A DNA stretch of 64,000 nucleotides, from NCBI GenBank assembly GCA_964586765.1, contig CAZPHN010000002.1, positions 62,001 through 126,000 of the forward strand. The letters are read 5' to 3'. Shown here piece after piece: positions 49,413 through 58,369 of the stretch. A program made the translations under genes and the position numbers. The DNA is from UBA3263 sp964586765 (lineage in GTDB: Bacteria > Bacteroidota > Bacteroidia > Bacteroidales > Muribaculaceae). Position 1 is the first letter of the stretch. Each line of letters starts with the position of its first letter. A model generated the notes under the pieces. It worked only from the letters and a program-made list of their open reading frames with translations. It did not search any database and was not told the origin of the DNA.

Positions 49413-50207
49413 ATGAAACGAATTTTATCAATTTTCATCACCTGTGTTTTTGCACTCTGTGCTTTTGCGGACAATAGAGTGCCGTTAACAGTATTTTCAT
49501 TCTCGACAAATCAGTATGAAAAATCAGTAGTTGACACATTAGTAGAAGGGAGTCGATTCAACATTATTCCAATACAGGTGTCTAACGGAGGCATAAATAA
49601 ATCCGTTACAACATATAAAAATGCGCTTGATTCAATTCAAAAGAGCATATCTTTATATGTTGAATATGCGATTTTGGCTGCCGGAACTGTCGGCTCTGCT
49701 GCGGCAACGATTTGTGCGTCGGAGAGCAGTCCTAAATTCCTTGTTCTCATATCCGCCGTAGGTGTGGATGGTGCCGATATGGTAAAGCGGTTTTACACTT
49801 CCTCGACATTTTTTATTGAGCCCGAATTATCATCATTCATGCGCAAAAGGATTCAGTCTGAGATAGCTTGCGGGAAAGTCGGCGACATAATCAATGAGGA
49901 TTTTAAAGAATTGCTTGCATATCGTCCATCTCAATTCCTCCGAATGATAAATTGCCCTACGTTCTGCGCATTTGGGACCGCTGATGCAGTTGTTGACTGG
50001 TATACAAACAGCATTGGTATGGATGAAGGTCTACCAGAGTCGGGACAGCATCTTATCCGTGTTTACACTCGTACAGGCTATTGTCTCAGAGAAAGTGATA
50101 CTGACATAAACATCCCATTCTTTGGTGATAAAAGGCAGCAGCCCTCAAAACTTAATCCCCAAGCCATAGCCGATATCACCTCTTGGATTTCAATTCATGA
50201 GGAATGA
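49413..50207 (+). CDS. Exported alpha/beta-hydrolase-like protein, possibly inactive
   Basis: 264 residues with a signal peptide (MKRILSIFITCVFALCAFAD). The middle and end suggest an alpha/beta-hydrolase fold: KFLVLISAVGVDG and CPTFCAFGTADAVVDW (typical acid-residue turn), then a late His (SGQHLIRVY). The usual nucleophile elbow G-x-S-x-G is not found; AAGTVGSAAATICASE stands in its place. So the protein may be a non-catalytic relative or the assignment may be wrong. It has a GAACTTTG sequence about 75 bases upstream and converges with radC. Confidence 0.5.
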   Translation: MKRILSIFITCVFALCAFADNRVPLTVFSFSTNQYEKSVVDTLVEGSRFNIIPIQVSNGGINKSVTTYKNALDSIQKSISLYVEYAILAAGTVGSAAATICASESSPKFLVLISAVGVDGADMVKRFYTSSTFFIEPELSSFMRKRIQSEIACGKVGDIINEDFKELLAYRPSQFLRMINCPTFCAFGTADAVVDWYTNSIGMDEGLPESGQHLIRVYTRTGYCLRESDTDINIPFFGDKRQQPSKLNPQAIADITSWISIHEE

Positions 50208-50211
50208 GGAC

Positions 50212-50916
50212 TTAGAGGAGATGGGAGTCATCGGCGTAGGAGTAGTAGGCGGAGGGGGTGACGATGAGGTGGTCGAGGACGCGGATGTCGAGGGTTTTGG
50301 CTCCGGCGAGGATTTTGCGGGTCAGTTCATCGTCCTGAAGCGACGGGCGCAGTTGTCCGCTGGGATGATTGTGGACCAGTGCGATTGTTGATGCCTGATG
50401 GTCAATGACCTTTTTGAATAGCAGCCGGATGTCGACCAAGGTGGCGGTGATGCCACCCTGACTGACGCGCTCGCATGCAATCGGCGCAAGCCGCTGATTG
50501 AGGATTATTATCCAGAATTCTTCGTGGGGGAGCCGCTCGAGGCGCGTGCGGATATATTCGTAGAGTGACTTTGAGCCGGAGATGGATTCAACCGCTTGGG
50601 CGCGCGCCATGGCTCCGCGCGCACGCAGTCCGAGCTCCAGAGCCGCGATAACGGTGATTGCCTTGGCGGGTCCCATGCCGGGAACCATCTTGGCGAGTGC
50701 CATAGGGGTGGTGCGGGCAAGACGGGCAAGGTCATTGTCATGCTTCTGGAGGATTTCGCGCGCCACGGAGAGCACACTCTTGCCGGCGGTGCCGACCCGC
50801 AGCAATATGGCGAGCAGCTCGGCGTCGGAGAGCACGCCTATGCCTTGACGCAACGCCTTTTCGCGAGGCTTGTCATCATCGGCGAGATAGCGCATCAGTT
50901 CGGCGTTGTCACTCAT
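50212..50916 (-). CDS. radC: RadC-family JAB/MPN domain protein
   Basis: 234 residues. The N-terminal helix-hairpin-helix part (LSDAELLAILLRVGTAGKSV, then MVPGMGPAKAITVIAALEL) is followed by the MPN domain with the JAMM metal motif ALVHNHPSGQLRPSLQDDEL. It was once linked to recombination repair; the family's actual role is uncertain. It overlaps the glycosyltransferase stop by 8 bases. Confidence 0.92.
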   Translation of the reverse strand: MSDNAELMRYLADDDKPREKALRQGIGVLSDAELLAILLRVGTAGKSVLSVAREILQKHDNDLARLARTTPMALAKMVPGMGPAKAITVIAALELGLRARGAMARAQAVESISGSKSLYEYIRTRLERLPHEEFWIIILNQRLAPIACERVSQGGITATLVDIRLLFKKVIDHQASTIALVHNHPSGQLRPSLQDDELTRKILAGAKTLDIRVLDHLIVTPSAYYSYADDSHLL

Positions 50917-51877
50917 TTTTGCCCTTTCGGATTTCGACTTCTGCCGCAGCGTTACGTCCGGTAATCATTGCTTTTATAAATCCGGCTCCATAGCCCCAAA
51001 GCTGAATGAAAGAGGCTGGAACGGCATAGAGGGCAACCTTCAACCCGTCGGAAACGAGCGAGGAGATAAACAATGCCACCGCATATACCCCTAACGGCAG
51101 CAGCCACCACGGACTGACAAATATACCCATCAGGACAAGGAACAGCGAGCCAAGTAGGAACAGAGCCGGCAGGCAGTGGACCGCCTTGAGCGAACCGGGA
51201 TAGAGCGTTTTGAGCGTTATGCGGCTCATGCCGAATACGTAGACCTGACGGGCGAATTTACGCCATGACATGCGGCGCGCGTGATATACCGGAGCTTCGC
51301 GTATCAGTTCCATTCCGAAGCCTTCGCGGCGAATACGCATTGACATGTCGATATCTTCGCTGAACATTTCGCGGAAGCCGCCAACGCGGTCATATACTTG
51401 ACGGCTGAATCCCATGTTGAAGGTGCGCGGAGTGAATTTTTCGAGCCTTATTTTGCCGCCGCGTATGCCTCCGGTGGTCAGGAAGGAGGTCATGGCAAAG
51501 TTGATGCCCTTCTGGAGTGTAGAAAATGACTCATGGGCGGAGTCGGGACCGCCGAAACAGTCGGGCAGCGGCTGATTTGCGAGCAAAGTCTCGAAATATG
51601 TCGGCGGAATGATGCAGTCTGAATCAAAAAAGATGAAATAATCGCCCTCCGCGCGCTCCATGGCATAGTTTCTTGCTATGGAGCGACCCTCATTTTCTTT
51701 CCAGTAGTAGCGCACAAAGGGATAACGGGCACACACGTCGCCACAGGGAGCGGTCGAGCCGTCGTCGACGGCGACAACCTCAAAGCATCCCGGCGCGGTC
51801 TGGCGGCTGAGGCTTTCGAGCAGAGCCTCCATCTCGTCGGCACGGTTGTAGACGGGTATGATGACGCTGAACTTCAC
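50909..51877 (-). CDS. Family 2 glycosyltransferase, membrane-associated
   Basis: 322 residues. The GT-A domain (about 1-225) has SVIIPVYNRADEMEALLESL, the sugar-nucleotide Asp in VVAVDDGST, the metal motif IFFDSDCI (D-x-D) and acceptor segment EMFSEDIDMSMRIRREG. Two or three transmembrane helices follow at about 230-300. It probably builds a cell-surface glycan. It overlaps nspC by 4 bases and radC by 8. Confidence 0.85.
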   Translation of the reverse strand: MKFSVIIPVYNRADEMEALLESLSRQTAPGCFEVVAVDDGSTAPCGDVCARYPFVRYYWKENEGRSIARNYAMERAEGDYFIFFDSDCIIPPTYFETLLANQPLPDCFGGPDSAHESFSTLQKGINFAMTSFLTTGGIRGGKIRLEKFTPRTFNMGFSRQVYDRVGGFREMFSEDIDMSMRIRREGFGMELIREAPVYHARRMSWRKFARQVYVFGMSRITLKTLYPGSLKAVHCLPALFLLGSLFLVLMGIFVSPWWLLPLGVYAVALFISSLVSDGLKVALYAVPASFIQLWGYGAGFIKAMITGRNAAAEVEIRKGKNE

Positions 51878-52989
51878 GACATTCTCGATTTATAGTCCTC
51901 GTAAGTGTACTCGCGGAGTATTTCCTGCGAGCCGTCGGCACGCTGAAGCACTATTGAGGGGTGCTGGATTCCGTTAAACATGGTGGTCTTGACAGTCGTA
52001 TAATGGTTCATGTCCTCGAGGGTGAGCCGCTGACCCGGTCGGAGCGGAGCGTCAAACTGCCACGGACCGCAAAAATCGCCACTGAGACATGAGTTGCCGC
52101 CAAGGCGATAGGCATATGCGCCGTTTTCTGATGACTCTGATATTAGCGGTTGATATGGCATTTCGAGAGTATCAGGCATATGGCAGGCAAAGCTGGCGTC
52201 GATAATGGCGGTGGAGACCCCTTGGTTCTCAACAATATCGACTACGGAAGTTATCAAGTCGCCCGTACGCCATGTCCATGCCGACCCCGGCTCGAGAATG
52301 ACCTTGACGCCGGGATGGCGTTCACGGAATCCGCGGAGAATTTCAACGACGCGGTCTGTATCATAGTCCGCCCGCGTCATCAGGTGTCCGCCTCCCATGT
52401 TTACCCACTTCATGCGGTCGATATGGTTGCCGAATTGCGATTCGAACGCTTCGAGCACCTTGGCAAGGTCTTCGGGCGAGCCTTCACATAGCGCGTGGAA
52501 ATGAAGACCTTCAATGCCATCGGGGAGAACCTCGGGCATATCCTCCGGACTGACACCGAAGCGGCTGCCGGGCAGAGCAGGGTTATAAAGATCGGTCTCA
52601 ACCACTGAGCAGCGCGGATTAACCCTCAGTCCGGCGGAAACTTTGCCTTCGCGAGCCTTCACTACGGGCAGGAAACGCTCCGCTTGGCTCAGGGAGTTGA
52701 AGGTGATATGCGTGGAGCCGTCAAGATACTTTTCGATGGTCTCCTCGGTATACGCCGGACAGTAACTATGGATTTCCGCACCGAGTTCCTCGCGTCCCAG
52801 TTGCAGCTCGTTGAGCGATGAAGCCGTTGCGTTCACGCCATATTCGCGTAAAATAGGGAATGAACGCCATAGCGCGTTCGCCTTGAAAGCCATGATAATC
52901 TCGACTCCCGCGCGTTCAGCTACCGAGCGGATAAGCTCGATGTTATGGCGCAGTTTCGTTTCGTAGACAATATAATAAGGTGTCTGCAT
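51874..52989 (-). CDS. nspC: Carboxynorspermidine decarboxylase
   Basis: 371 residues, PLP-dependent alanine-racemase-fold decarboxylase. It makes norspermidine or spermidine from the carboxy form. MAFKANALWRS holds the PLP Lys; LHFHALCEGSPEDLAKVLEA, WVNMGGGHLMTRADYD and ASFACHMPDTLEMPY are NspC signatures. The partner dehydrogenase is not in the window. It is embedded between sugar-biosynthesis genes (GT2 downstream, FdtB-like upstream by 9 bases). Confidence 0.9.
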   Translation of the reverse strand: MQTPYYIVYETKLRHNIELIRSVAERAGVEIIMAFKANALWRSFPILREYGVNATASSLNELQLGREELGAEIHSYCPAYTEETIEKYLDGSTHITFNSLSQAERFLPVVKAREGKVSAGLRVNPRCSVVETDLYNPALPGSRFGVSPEDMPEVLPDGIEGLHFHALCEGSPEDLAKVLEAFESQFGNHIDRMKWVNMGGGHLMTRADYDTDRVVEILRGFRERHPGVKVILEPGSAWTWRTGDLITSVVDIVENQGVSTAIIDASFACHMPDTLEMPYQPLISESSENGAYAYRLGGNSCLSGDFCGPWQFDAPLRPGQRLTLEDMNHYTTVKTTMFNGIQHPSIVLQRADGSQEILREYTYEDYKSRMS

Positions 52990-52998
52990 CTGTTTTTT

Positions 52999-54081
52999 TC
53001 AGCAAAACTGATTGATTATTCGTGAAATCTCCCTGACGTCATCGACCGACGTGGCGCGGCTTATCGGCAGGCTGACCACTTCGGCGCAGAGCCTTTCGGA
53101 AACCGGAAACTCCAATGACGCATACTCGCGGTAACAGGGCTGGCGGTGAATGGGGGTGGGGTAGTGGATTCCCGAGCCGACTCCACGCTCGGCAAGAAAC
53201 TTGCGGAACTCATCGCGACGGCGGTCGGCAACGCGAACCACGTACTGATGCCATACATGCTCACGGGGGTCTGACGGCATTTGTGGCACGGTTATGAGCG
53301 GATTCGTGATTTCTTGGTCATAAACCGTCGCTTTTTCGCGCCGGAAAGCGTTTTCTGTGTCGGTATGGGGCAATTTTACGCGCAAAAACGCCGCCTGAAT
53401 AGGGTCAAGTCGGCAATTCAGCCCCTGATATATATTTTCATACTGCCGCAGCGACCCGTAATTGCGCAGCGCGCGGATAACCTCCGCCAGTTCGGCTTCA
53501 TCGGTCGTGACAGCTCCGGCATCGCCCAATGCTCCTACATTCTTCGTGGGATAGAACGAAAACGCTGCGGCATGACCCGTCCGCCCGGAGTTTTTTGCGC
53601 CGATAGACTGACAGGCGTCCTCTATAATGATAAAATCGCGCTTGAACTCTTCGGGAACGGCACACACGTGCCCGTAAAGGTCAACCGGCATTATGACGCG
53701 CGTGCGCTCGGTCAGCGGCAGCCGCTTCCAGTCGAGATTCATAGTCATCGGGTCGGCGTCGGCAAACCTGATTTTCAGTCCCGCCTGACTTGTGGCGAGG
53801 GCGGATGCTACAAAAGAATTATCGGGCACAATGACTTCATCGCCCTCCTGAAGACGCCCCAATTCCCTGTAGGCAAGAAGAATAAGGCGTAGGGCGTCCA
53901 GTCCGTTGCTTATTCCAATGGCAAACTCCGTCTGACAGATGGACGCCATTTCCGTTTCAAAGAGCTTAACCTCGTCGCCACCAATGTATTGACCCGATGT
54001 GATTACGCGGGTAGCGGCTTCCACAAGGTCTGTCATATACGGACTGTTTGACGGTCCGAGCTCAAGAAACGGATATTTCAT
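52999..54081 (-). CDS. DegT/DnrJ/EryC1-type sugar aminotransferase (FdtB-like)
   Basis: 360 residues, PLP-dependent. GISNGLDALRLILLAY, the Asp in IIEDACQSIGA and the Schiff-base Lys in FSFYPTKNVGALGDAGAV are all present. Adjacent to an FdtA-like ketoisomerase (overlap 4 bases), it most likely transaminates a dTDP-3-keto-6-deoxyhexose to a 3-amino sugar (Fuc3N or Qui3N). That product would feed the GT2 and surface glycan. The exact sugar is inferred. Confidence 0.88.
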   Translation of the reverse strand: MKYPFLELGPSNSPYMTDLVEAATRVITSGQYIGGDEVKLFETEMASICQTEFAIGISNGLDALRLILLAYRELGRLQEGDEVIVPDNSFVASALATSQAGLKIRFADADPMTMNLDWKRLPLTERTRVIMPVDLYGHVCAVPEEFKRDFIIIEDACQSIGAKNSGRTGHAAAFSFYPTKNVGALGDAGAVTTDEAELAEVIRALRNYGSLRQYENIYQGLNCRLDPIQAAFLRVKLPHTDTENAFRREKATVYDQEITNPLITVPQMPSDPREHVWHQYVVRVADRRRDEFRKFLAERGVGSGIHYPTPIHRQPCYREYASLEFPVSERLCAEVVSLPISRATSVDDVREISRIINQFC

Positions 54082-54977
54082 AATTTTGTATGTGTAAGAC
54101 GTTTGAATTCGTCAAAATCGCGGACATAGTCCTCCTCGGCAAAGTTTTCTGACGTAAGGACAAGGCAGATTGCCCCGGATGAGAAATTGTCAATTTCGCG
54201 CCATATTCCCGGAGGAACCAGAAGTCCGCGATAAGGACGGTTGAGAAAGAAATCCTGTTTTTGTTTACCGTCTGACAGCGAGACAACAAACGACCCTGCC
54301 GCAGCGACAATCAACGAGTAGTTTCCTCGGTGGGCATGCCCTCCGCGGCTTGCATCGCCCGGAATATCATAGAGATAATAAACGCGCTTAATGGGGAAGG
54401 GAAGGTTGGCGTCGTTAGCGTTCTGCTCGAAAGTGAGTGAGCCGTTAGGGTGAATGATGCGTGGAAGGTCAATGATTTTGCAGTTTTCGACAGAGCTGTA
54501 AGTGAAAACTTCATCGGAGCTCTCGGAGCTTTCGGAGAACTCGGAGAACTCCGAGCTCTCCGGGTTCTCTCCGAGCTTAGAGAGCTCGGAGATTTCCTCG
54601 ATGTAGTCGGCGGGGTCGTAGAGCGTGGAGGAAATCACCATCGCCACTGAGTTGGTCGAAAAGTTGCGCAGCGCGCGCCATGTCCCGGCGGGAACATATA
54701 GCCCGTAGTAGCTGCGCGAAAGGTGGTGGGTGATTTCAAGTCCGTCGGGGTCGGTCAGCACTACGTCAAACGAGCCACTGAGGGCAACAATCAGCTCCTC
54801 GGCGCGACGGAAGGCATGACCATGACGTTCGCGTCCGCCGGGAACGTCATAAATCCAATAGACACGCTGGGGCGAAAAAGGGAGCACCCCCGTCCGGGAA
54901 TGTTCGATGAACGACAGATTGCCGCGCTGATCCTCGATTCGGGGAATACGGATAATCTCAGCCCTCTTTTTCGGCAT
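54078..54977 (-). CDS. Double WxcM/FdtA-like cupin, sugar 3,4-ketoisomerase
   Basis: 299 residues made of two FdtA/WxcM-like cupins. Copy 1 is about 1-125 (RIPRIEDQRGNLSFIEHSRT, RGRERHGHAFRRAEELIVAL-like), copy 2 about 165-299 (DLPRIIHPNGSLTFEQNAND, RGGHAHRGNYSLIVAAAGSF). Each has the His-rich cupin motif. Single-domain FdtA proteins have about 140 residues, so this is a fusion. The linker (about 127-162) is rich in Ser, Glu and Phe and is encoded by short GGAGAACTC-type repeats like those at 24.3 kb. It should isomerise dTDP-4-keto-6-deoxyglucose for the aminotransferase. It overlaps adk by 20 bases. Confidence 0.82.
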   Translation of the reverse strand: MPKKRAEIIRIPRIEDQRGNLSFIEHSRTGVLPFSPQRVYWIYDVPGGRERHGHAFRRAEELIVALSGSFDVVLTDPDGLEITHHLSRSYYGLYVPAGTWRALRNFSTNSVAMVISSTLYDPADYIEEISELSKLGENPESSEFSEFSESSESSDEVFTYSSVENCKIIDLPRIIHPNGSLTFEQNANDANLPFPIKRVYYLYDIPGDASRGGHAHRGNYSLIVAAAGSFVVSLSDGKQKQDFFLNRPYRGLLVPPGIWREIDNFSSGAICLVLTSENFAEEDYVRDFDEFKRLTHTKL

Positions 54978-55545
54978 TGTGGATGGGGTCGATAACGTCA
55001 GTTATGGCGTTGAAAATCTGCTCTATGTCGCCGCTGCCGTTAATGGGATAGTAGGCAAGGCGGCGGTTATAGTATTCCTTAAGCGGCTGGGTCTGACGGT
55101 GATAAACCTCAAGGCGTTTTGCAATGGTGGCGGCGTTGTCATCGGCGCGCCCTGACGCCTTGCCGCGGTTAATCATACGCTCCGTAAGCTCCTCTTCAGG
55201 CACTTCCAGACCTACTACGGCGTCAACCTTGGTGCCGCGCTTTTCGAGCAGCTTGGTCAGCTCCTCTGCCTGAGGGATGGTGCGCGGAAAGCCGTCGAAA
55301 ATGACACCTTTGGCTTCGGGATGCGCGTCAAGCTCTTTTGAGAGAATGTCAAGCATCAGCTCGTCGGGAATAAGATTGCCGCGCGAAATCAGCGCATCGG
55401 CAACTTTACCTAACTCGGTTCCACGGGCAATGTGGTCACGAAGCAGTTCGCCGGTTGAAATATGATGGAGCCCATATCGCTCCACTATGCGTTCGCTTTG
55501 GGTTCCCTTTCCGCTTCCGGGAGCACCGAAAATTACTAAATTCAT
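54958..55545 (-). CDS. adk: Adenylate kinase
   Basis: 195 residues, the short form without a zinc lid. P-loop FGAPGSGKGTQSERI, ISTGELLRDHIARGT, FDGFPRTIPQAEEL and the lid/core arginines in RGKASGRADD are intact. It interconverts ATP + AMP and 2 ADP. The unusual 20-base overlap at its end with the cupin gene places the cupin start inside adk. hpt lies 29 bases upstream. Confidence 0.96.
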   Translation of the reverse strand: MNLVIFGAPGSGKGTQSERIVERYGLHHISTGELLRDHIARGTELGKVADALISRGNLIPDELMLDILSKELDAHPEAKGVIFDGFPRTIPQAEELTKLLEKRGTKVDAVVGLEVPEEELTERMINRGKASGRADDNAATIAKRLEVYHRQTQPLKEYYNRRLAYYPINGSGDIEQIFNAITDVIDPIHNAEKEG

Positions 55546-55574
55546 ATCGTTTAAGGCTAAAAAATTACGTATTA

Positions 55575-56120
55575 TCAGTTCTCCTCATCCGCCAATACGT
55601 AAATATCGCGGAGGTTGCGCGCCTGACCGTCAAGGTCAAGTCCGAAACCTATAATGAACTTGGGCGGAATTGTGAAACCGATATAATCCGGATGGATATC
55701 TACTTGGAGACTTTCAGGTTTGAACAGCAGGGTGGCAACCTTGACATCGGCGGGATTCATGGCGCGAAGGTCTGCGAGAAATTTCTGCATGGTGCGACCT
55801 GTGTCAATGATATCCTCAACCACGATTACAGGTCGACCTTCAACCGGTTCGGTCAGTCCGATAACCTGACGGACCTTTCCGGTCGATTCTGTGCCGGAAT
55901 AGGAACTGAGGCGCACAAAGGCAATCTCAGCGTCGCAGTCAAGCGCACGGAAAAGGTCGGCGGCAAAGGGGAACGCACCGTTGAGCACACAGATAATCAG
56001 CGGGTTCTGTCCGCTATACTTTTCCGTGATGTCGGCGGCAATCGCTCCAATGCGGTCTGCAATTTCCTGTGCCGTAATAAATGGTTTGAACGTCAGTCCT
56101 TTATAAGTTACAGTTTTCAT
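55575..56120 (-). CDS. hpt: Hypoxanthine phosphoribosyltransferase
   Basis: 181 residues from MKTVTYKGLTF at 56120; an ATG 9 bases further up (56129) is an alternative, but it would leave almost no leader after the TAACTTTG element at 56141-56148. The PRPP loop is IVVEDIIDTGRTMQKFL, with NGAFPFAADLF and the C-terminal FIIGFGLDLDGQARNL. It salvages hypoxanthine and guanine and sits next to adk, so both serve purine nucleotides. Confidence 0.94.
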   Translation of the reverse strand: MKTVTYKGLTFKPFITAQEIADRIGAIAADITEKYSGQNPLIICVLNGAFPFAADLFRALDCDAEIAFVRLSSYSGTESTGKVRQVIGLTEPVEGRPVIVVEDIIDTGRTMQKFLADLRAMNPADVKVATLLFKPESLQVDIHPDYIGFTIPPKFIIGFGLDLDGQARNLRDIYVLADEEN

Positions 56121-56191
56121 TGCTTGCATAAATATTTTGACAAAGTTACATAAATTTCGCCATTTATGATAAATTTTGCCCGAAAATAATG

Positions 56192-56236
56192 CAAAAAAAA
56201 GGAAAAACCGGACAGAGTATGCTGACCTCTGTCCGG
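56192..56236 (-). terminator. Terminator after tpx
   Basis: CCGGACAGAG and CTCTGTCCGG (56208-56217 with 56227-56236) pair perfectly around nine bases. On the minus strand a T-rich run (complement of A-rich 56192-56207) follows. Confidence 0.85.
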
Positions 56237-56285
56237 ATTAACTGCAAAGTATGAAAAAATTTAATCTGTTGCCAAAAGGGGATTT

Positions 56286-56795
56286 TTACTTGATGGCGCG
56301 TGCGGCGGCAAGAGCTGCGCGATAGTCAGGTTCGGTCGATACTTCATCAACGAGCTGTTCGTAGACAATGCGACGGTCACCGTCAACTACAATTACGGCG
56401 CGTGCCAGCAGTCCTGCCAGAGGACCGTCAATTATCTGCAAACCGTATTTCTGTGAGAACATGGGGCAGCGGAATGCCGAAGCGACAATTACGTTGTCGA
56501 TGCCTTCTGCGGCACAGAAACGCTTGGCGGCGAAAGGAAGGTCCATGGAGACGTTGATTACGGTAACGTCAGGAATGGATGCTGCCTCTTGGTTAAACTT
56601 GCGTACGGAGGTAGCGCATACTTCGGTATCGAGGCTGGGAAAGACGTTCAGTATGAGTTTACGGCCCTGAAATTCAGTGCAGCGGATTTCTTTGAGATTT
56701 GTGTCGACAAGGGTGAAACAAGGTGCTTTTTCGCCGACGGGAGGCAGTGTGCCGTAAGTGTGGATGGGATTGCCCTGAAAGTAGATGGTTTCCAT
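56286..56795 (-). CDS. tpx: Thiol peroxidase
   Basis: A 169-residue atypical 2-Cys peroxiredoxin. The peroxidatic Cys is in PSLDTEVCATSVRKFN and the resolving Cys in SAFRCPMFSQKYG, the Tpx pattern. It reduces hydrogen and alkyl peroxides with thioredoxin, useful to an anaerobe facing oxygen. It has its own terminator; the LolA-like gene ends 24 bases upstream. Confidence 0.94.
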   Translation of the reverse strand: METIYFQGNPIHTYGTLPPVGEKAPCFTLVDTNLKEIRCTEFQGRKLILNVFPSLDTEVCATSVRKFNQEAASIPDVTVINVSMDLPFAAKRFCAAEGIDNVIVASAFRCPMFSQKYGLQIIDGPLAGLLARAVIVVDGDRRIVYEQLVDEVSTEPDYRAALAAARAIK

Positions 56796-56819
56796 AGTTG
56801 AGTGAGGTTATAGAGATGA

Positions 56820-57932
56820 TTATAGTTGCATTATCATCTGTATAACGTCAGTACGGGTGTCTTTGTTCAGACCTATGATAAGGTTTGCTACGGTTCCGTC
56901 GGGACGGCATGCCAGAATTACGGGTAGAGCGGCTGCCCCGCAGTCGGCTGCGAGTGATTTCGCTCCGATTACCGCCGTCTCCCCCTGACGGAGCGTTCCG
57001 AGCAGGTCAGTGGCGGAATCAGGATTGCGTTCGGCGCATGCCCAGATTACGTCTGCGTCAACCGGGCAGCTGTCAATCGCGTTGCGTATGTCGTCAACCA
57101 GCTGCGGCGCAAGTGCCGACTGTGACTCAAGCAGTACGACGAGTGTTGGCTGACGGAACTTATCGTCCGCGGCATGTGTCATGCGTCCGCGACCGTCAGC
57201 AAGCTGAAGCGAGAACGCCGGCAGCGGTTCGCCGCGCATATGTTCGATGGCGAAATTGCTCTGACGGTAGTGGGTGAACGCTTCAGGATAGCGGGTGCGC
57301 AGCAAAGTCTCATCGATATCGTTAAGGTCATACATGGCGCGAGAGTAGCGGGCATAAACCTGCTGTGAAGAGATTGCTCCCGGGTTATAGTCGGCGGAGT
57401 AAGTCAGCGGACGCATGCTTTCCGGGTCAAATGTCCAACGCAGTTCCGCATCAATCTCTCCGCCGGTCATACGGTCGGCACTGACCGTTATTTCGGTTGT
57501 TCCCGGAGTGACGGTCACGGCGTAACGGTCAGGATTGTCAGCCATTTCGCGAAATTGGGCGGCAATACGTTCGGGTAGCAGTTCGGTAAATTGTGCCCGC
57601 GGCGGGTTCTGACGGTCCCAGCCCGAGTGAATTTCCTGCAGACGGCGGTTTCGGAACGAATAGAAATTGCCGTCAAACTGTGAGGTCCATCCCTCCTGAC
57701 CTGCCGAGGGTACTTTCCAATCAATCAGCCACGCGTCAGTGCGGGGTACGCGGAGCGTCACCTCATATACAATGTCATCGTCGTTTTGAGGCAAGGTTAT
57801 CGAATATTCAACTTTTGCTGCATAAGGAGTAAGAGAATCCAGAGCGGCGGCAATATCGACCGCCCTCTGAGCCGTCAGGCCCAGAGGTGGCATAATAAGG
57901 GTTAATAATAAGAAATAATTCCCGAGTCTCAT
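56820..57932 (-). CDS. Exported LolA-like protein with thioredoxin-like C-terminus lacking CxxC
   Basis: 370 residues with a signal peptide (MRLGNYFLLLTLIMPPLGLT). Residues about 25-215 resemble LolA/DUF2092-type lipid-binding beta folds (KVEYSITLPQNDDDIVYEVT, WTSQFDGNFYSFRNRRLQEI). Residues about 235-370 have thioredoxin-fold features (PLPAFSLQLADGRGR, TLVVLLESQS, LPVILACRPDGTVANLI), but the CxxC redox pair is missing, so it is probably not a reductase. The overall layout (LolA-like plus TlpA-like) is seen in Bacteroidales; its role is unknown. Confidence 0.55.
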   Translation of the reverse strand: MRLGNYFLLLTLIMPPLGLTAQRAVDIAAALDSLTPYAAKVEYSITLPQNDDDIVYEVTLRVPRTDAWLIDWKVPSAGQEGWTSQFDGNFYSFRNRRLQEIHSGWDRQNPPRAQFTELLPERIAAQFREMADNPDRYAVTVTPGTTEITVSADRMTGGEIDAELRWTFDPESMRPLTYSADYNPGAISSQQVYARYSRAMYDLNDIDETLLRTRYPEAFTHYRQSNFAIEHMRGEPLPAFSLQLADGRGRMTHAADDKFRQPTLVVLLESQSALAPQLVDDIRNAIDSCPVDADVIWACAERNPDSATDLLGTLRQGETAVIGAKSLAADCGAAALPVILACRPDGTVANLIIGLNKDTRTDVIQMIMQL

Positions 57933-58057
57933 AAAATAAATAGTTATTACACCAGTATAACGCCGCGCTCTCCCAAAAAGTTTTAATTCTCCCGAAAAGA
58001 TATTGTAATTTGATTGAAAAATTATTACTTTTGCACTTAAAATTGGGCATACCCACC

Positions 58058-58369
58058 ATGATTAGCGAGAAAATACAACAACTTATTCCAGTAATAAAGG
58101 AATTTTTCAAAGGTCAACCGGTTAAAAGGGCTTGGCTCTTTGGTTCGTGTTCCAAGGGGGAAGAAACATCCTTAAGCGACATTGATATACTTGTTGACTA
58201 TGATAATTCCAATGGTTTGGTGTCGCTGTTTAAGATGGGAGGCATACTGATGGATTTAACCGATTTGCTCGGGCGTAAAGTTGACCTTGTAGATAATCGT
58301 GGACTTAAGGAATTTGCGCGTAAAAGTGTTGACCGCGATAAAGTTCTGATTTATGAGAGAAACGCTTAA
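58058..58369 (+). CDS. MNT-type nucleotidyltransferase (antitoxin of HEPN/MNT pair)
   Basis: 103 residues from the ATG at 58058 (MISEKIQQLIPVIKEFF). The minimal nucleotidyltransferase motif is AWLFGSCSKGEETSLSDIDILVD, i.e. GS-x10-D-x-D with both metal-binding Asp. In MntA/HepT pairs this protein modifies (AMPylates) or otherwise neutralises the HEPN toxin. It overlaps the next gene by 17 bases. The pair stands alone between two minus-strand runs. Confidence 0.85.
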   Translation: MISEKIQQLIPVIKEFFKGQPVKRAWLFGSCSKGEETSLSDIDILVDYDNSNGLVSLFKMGGILMDLTDLLGRKVDLVDNRGLKEFARKSVDRDKVLIYERNA

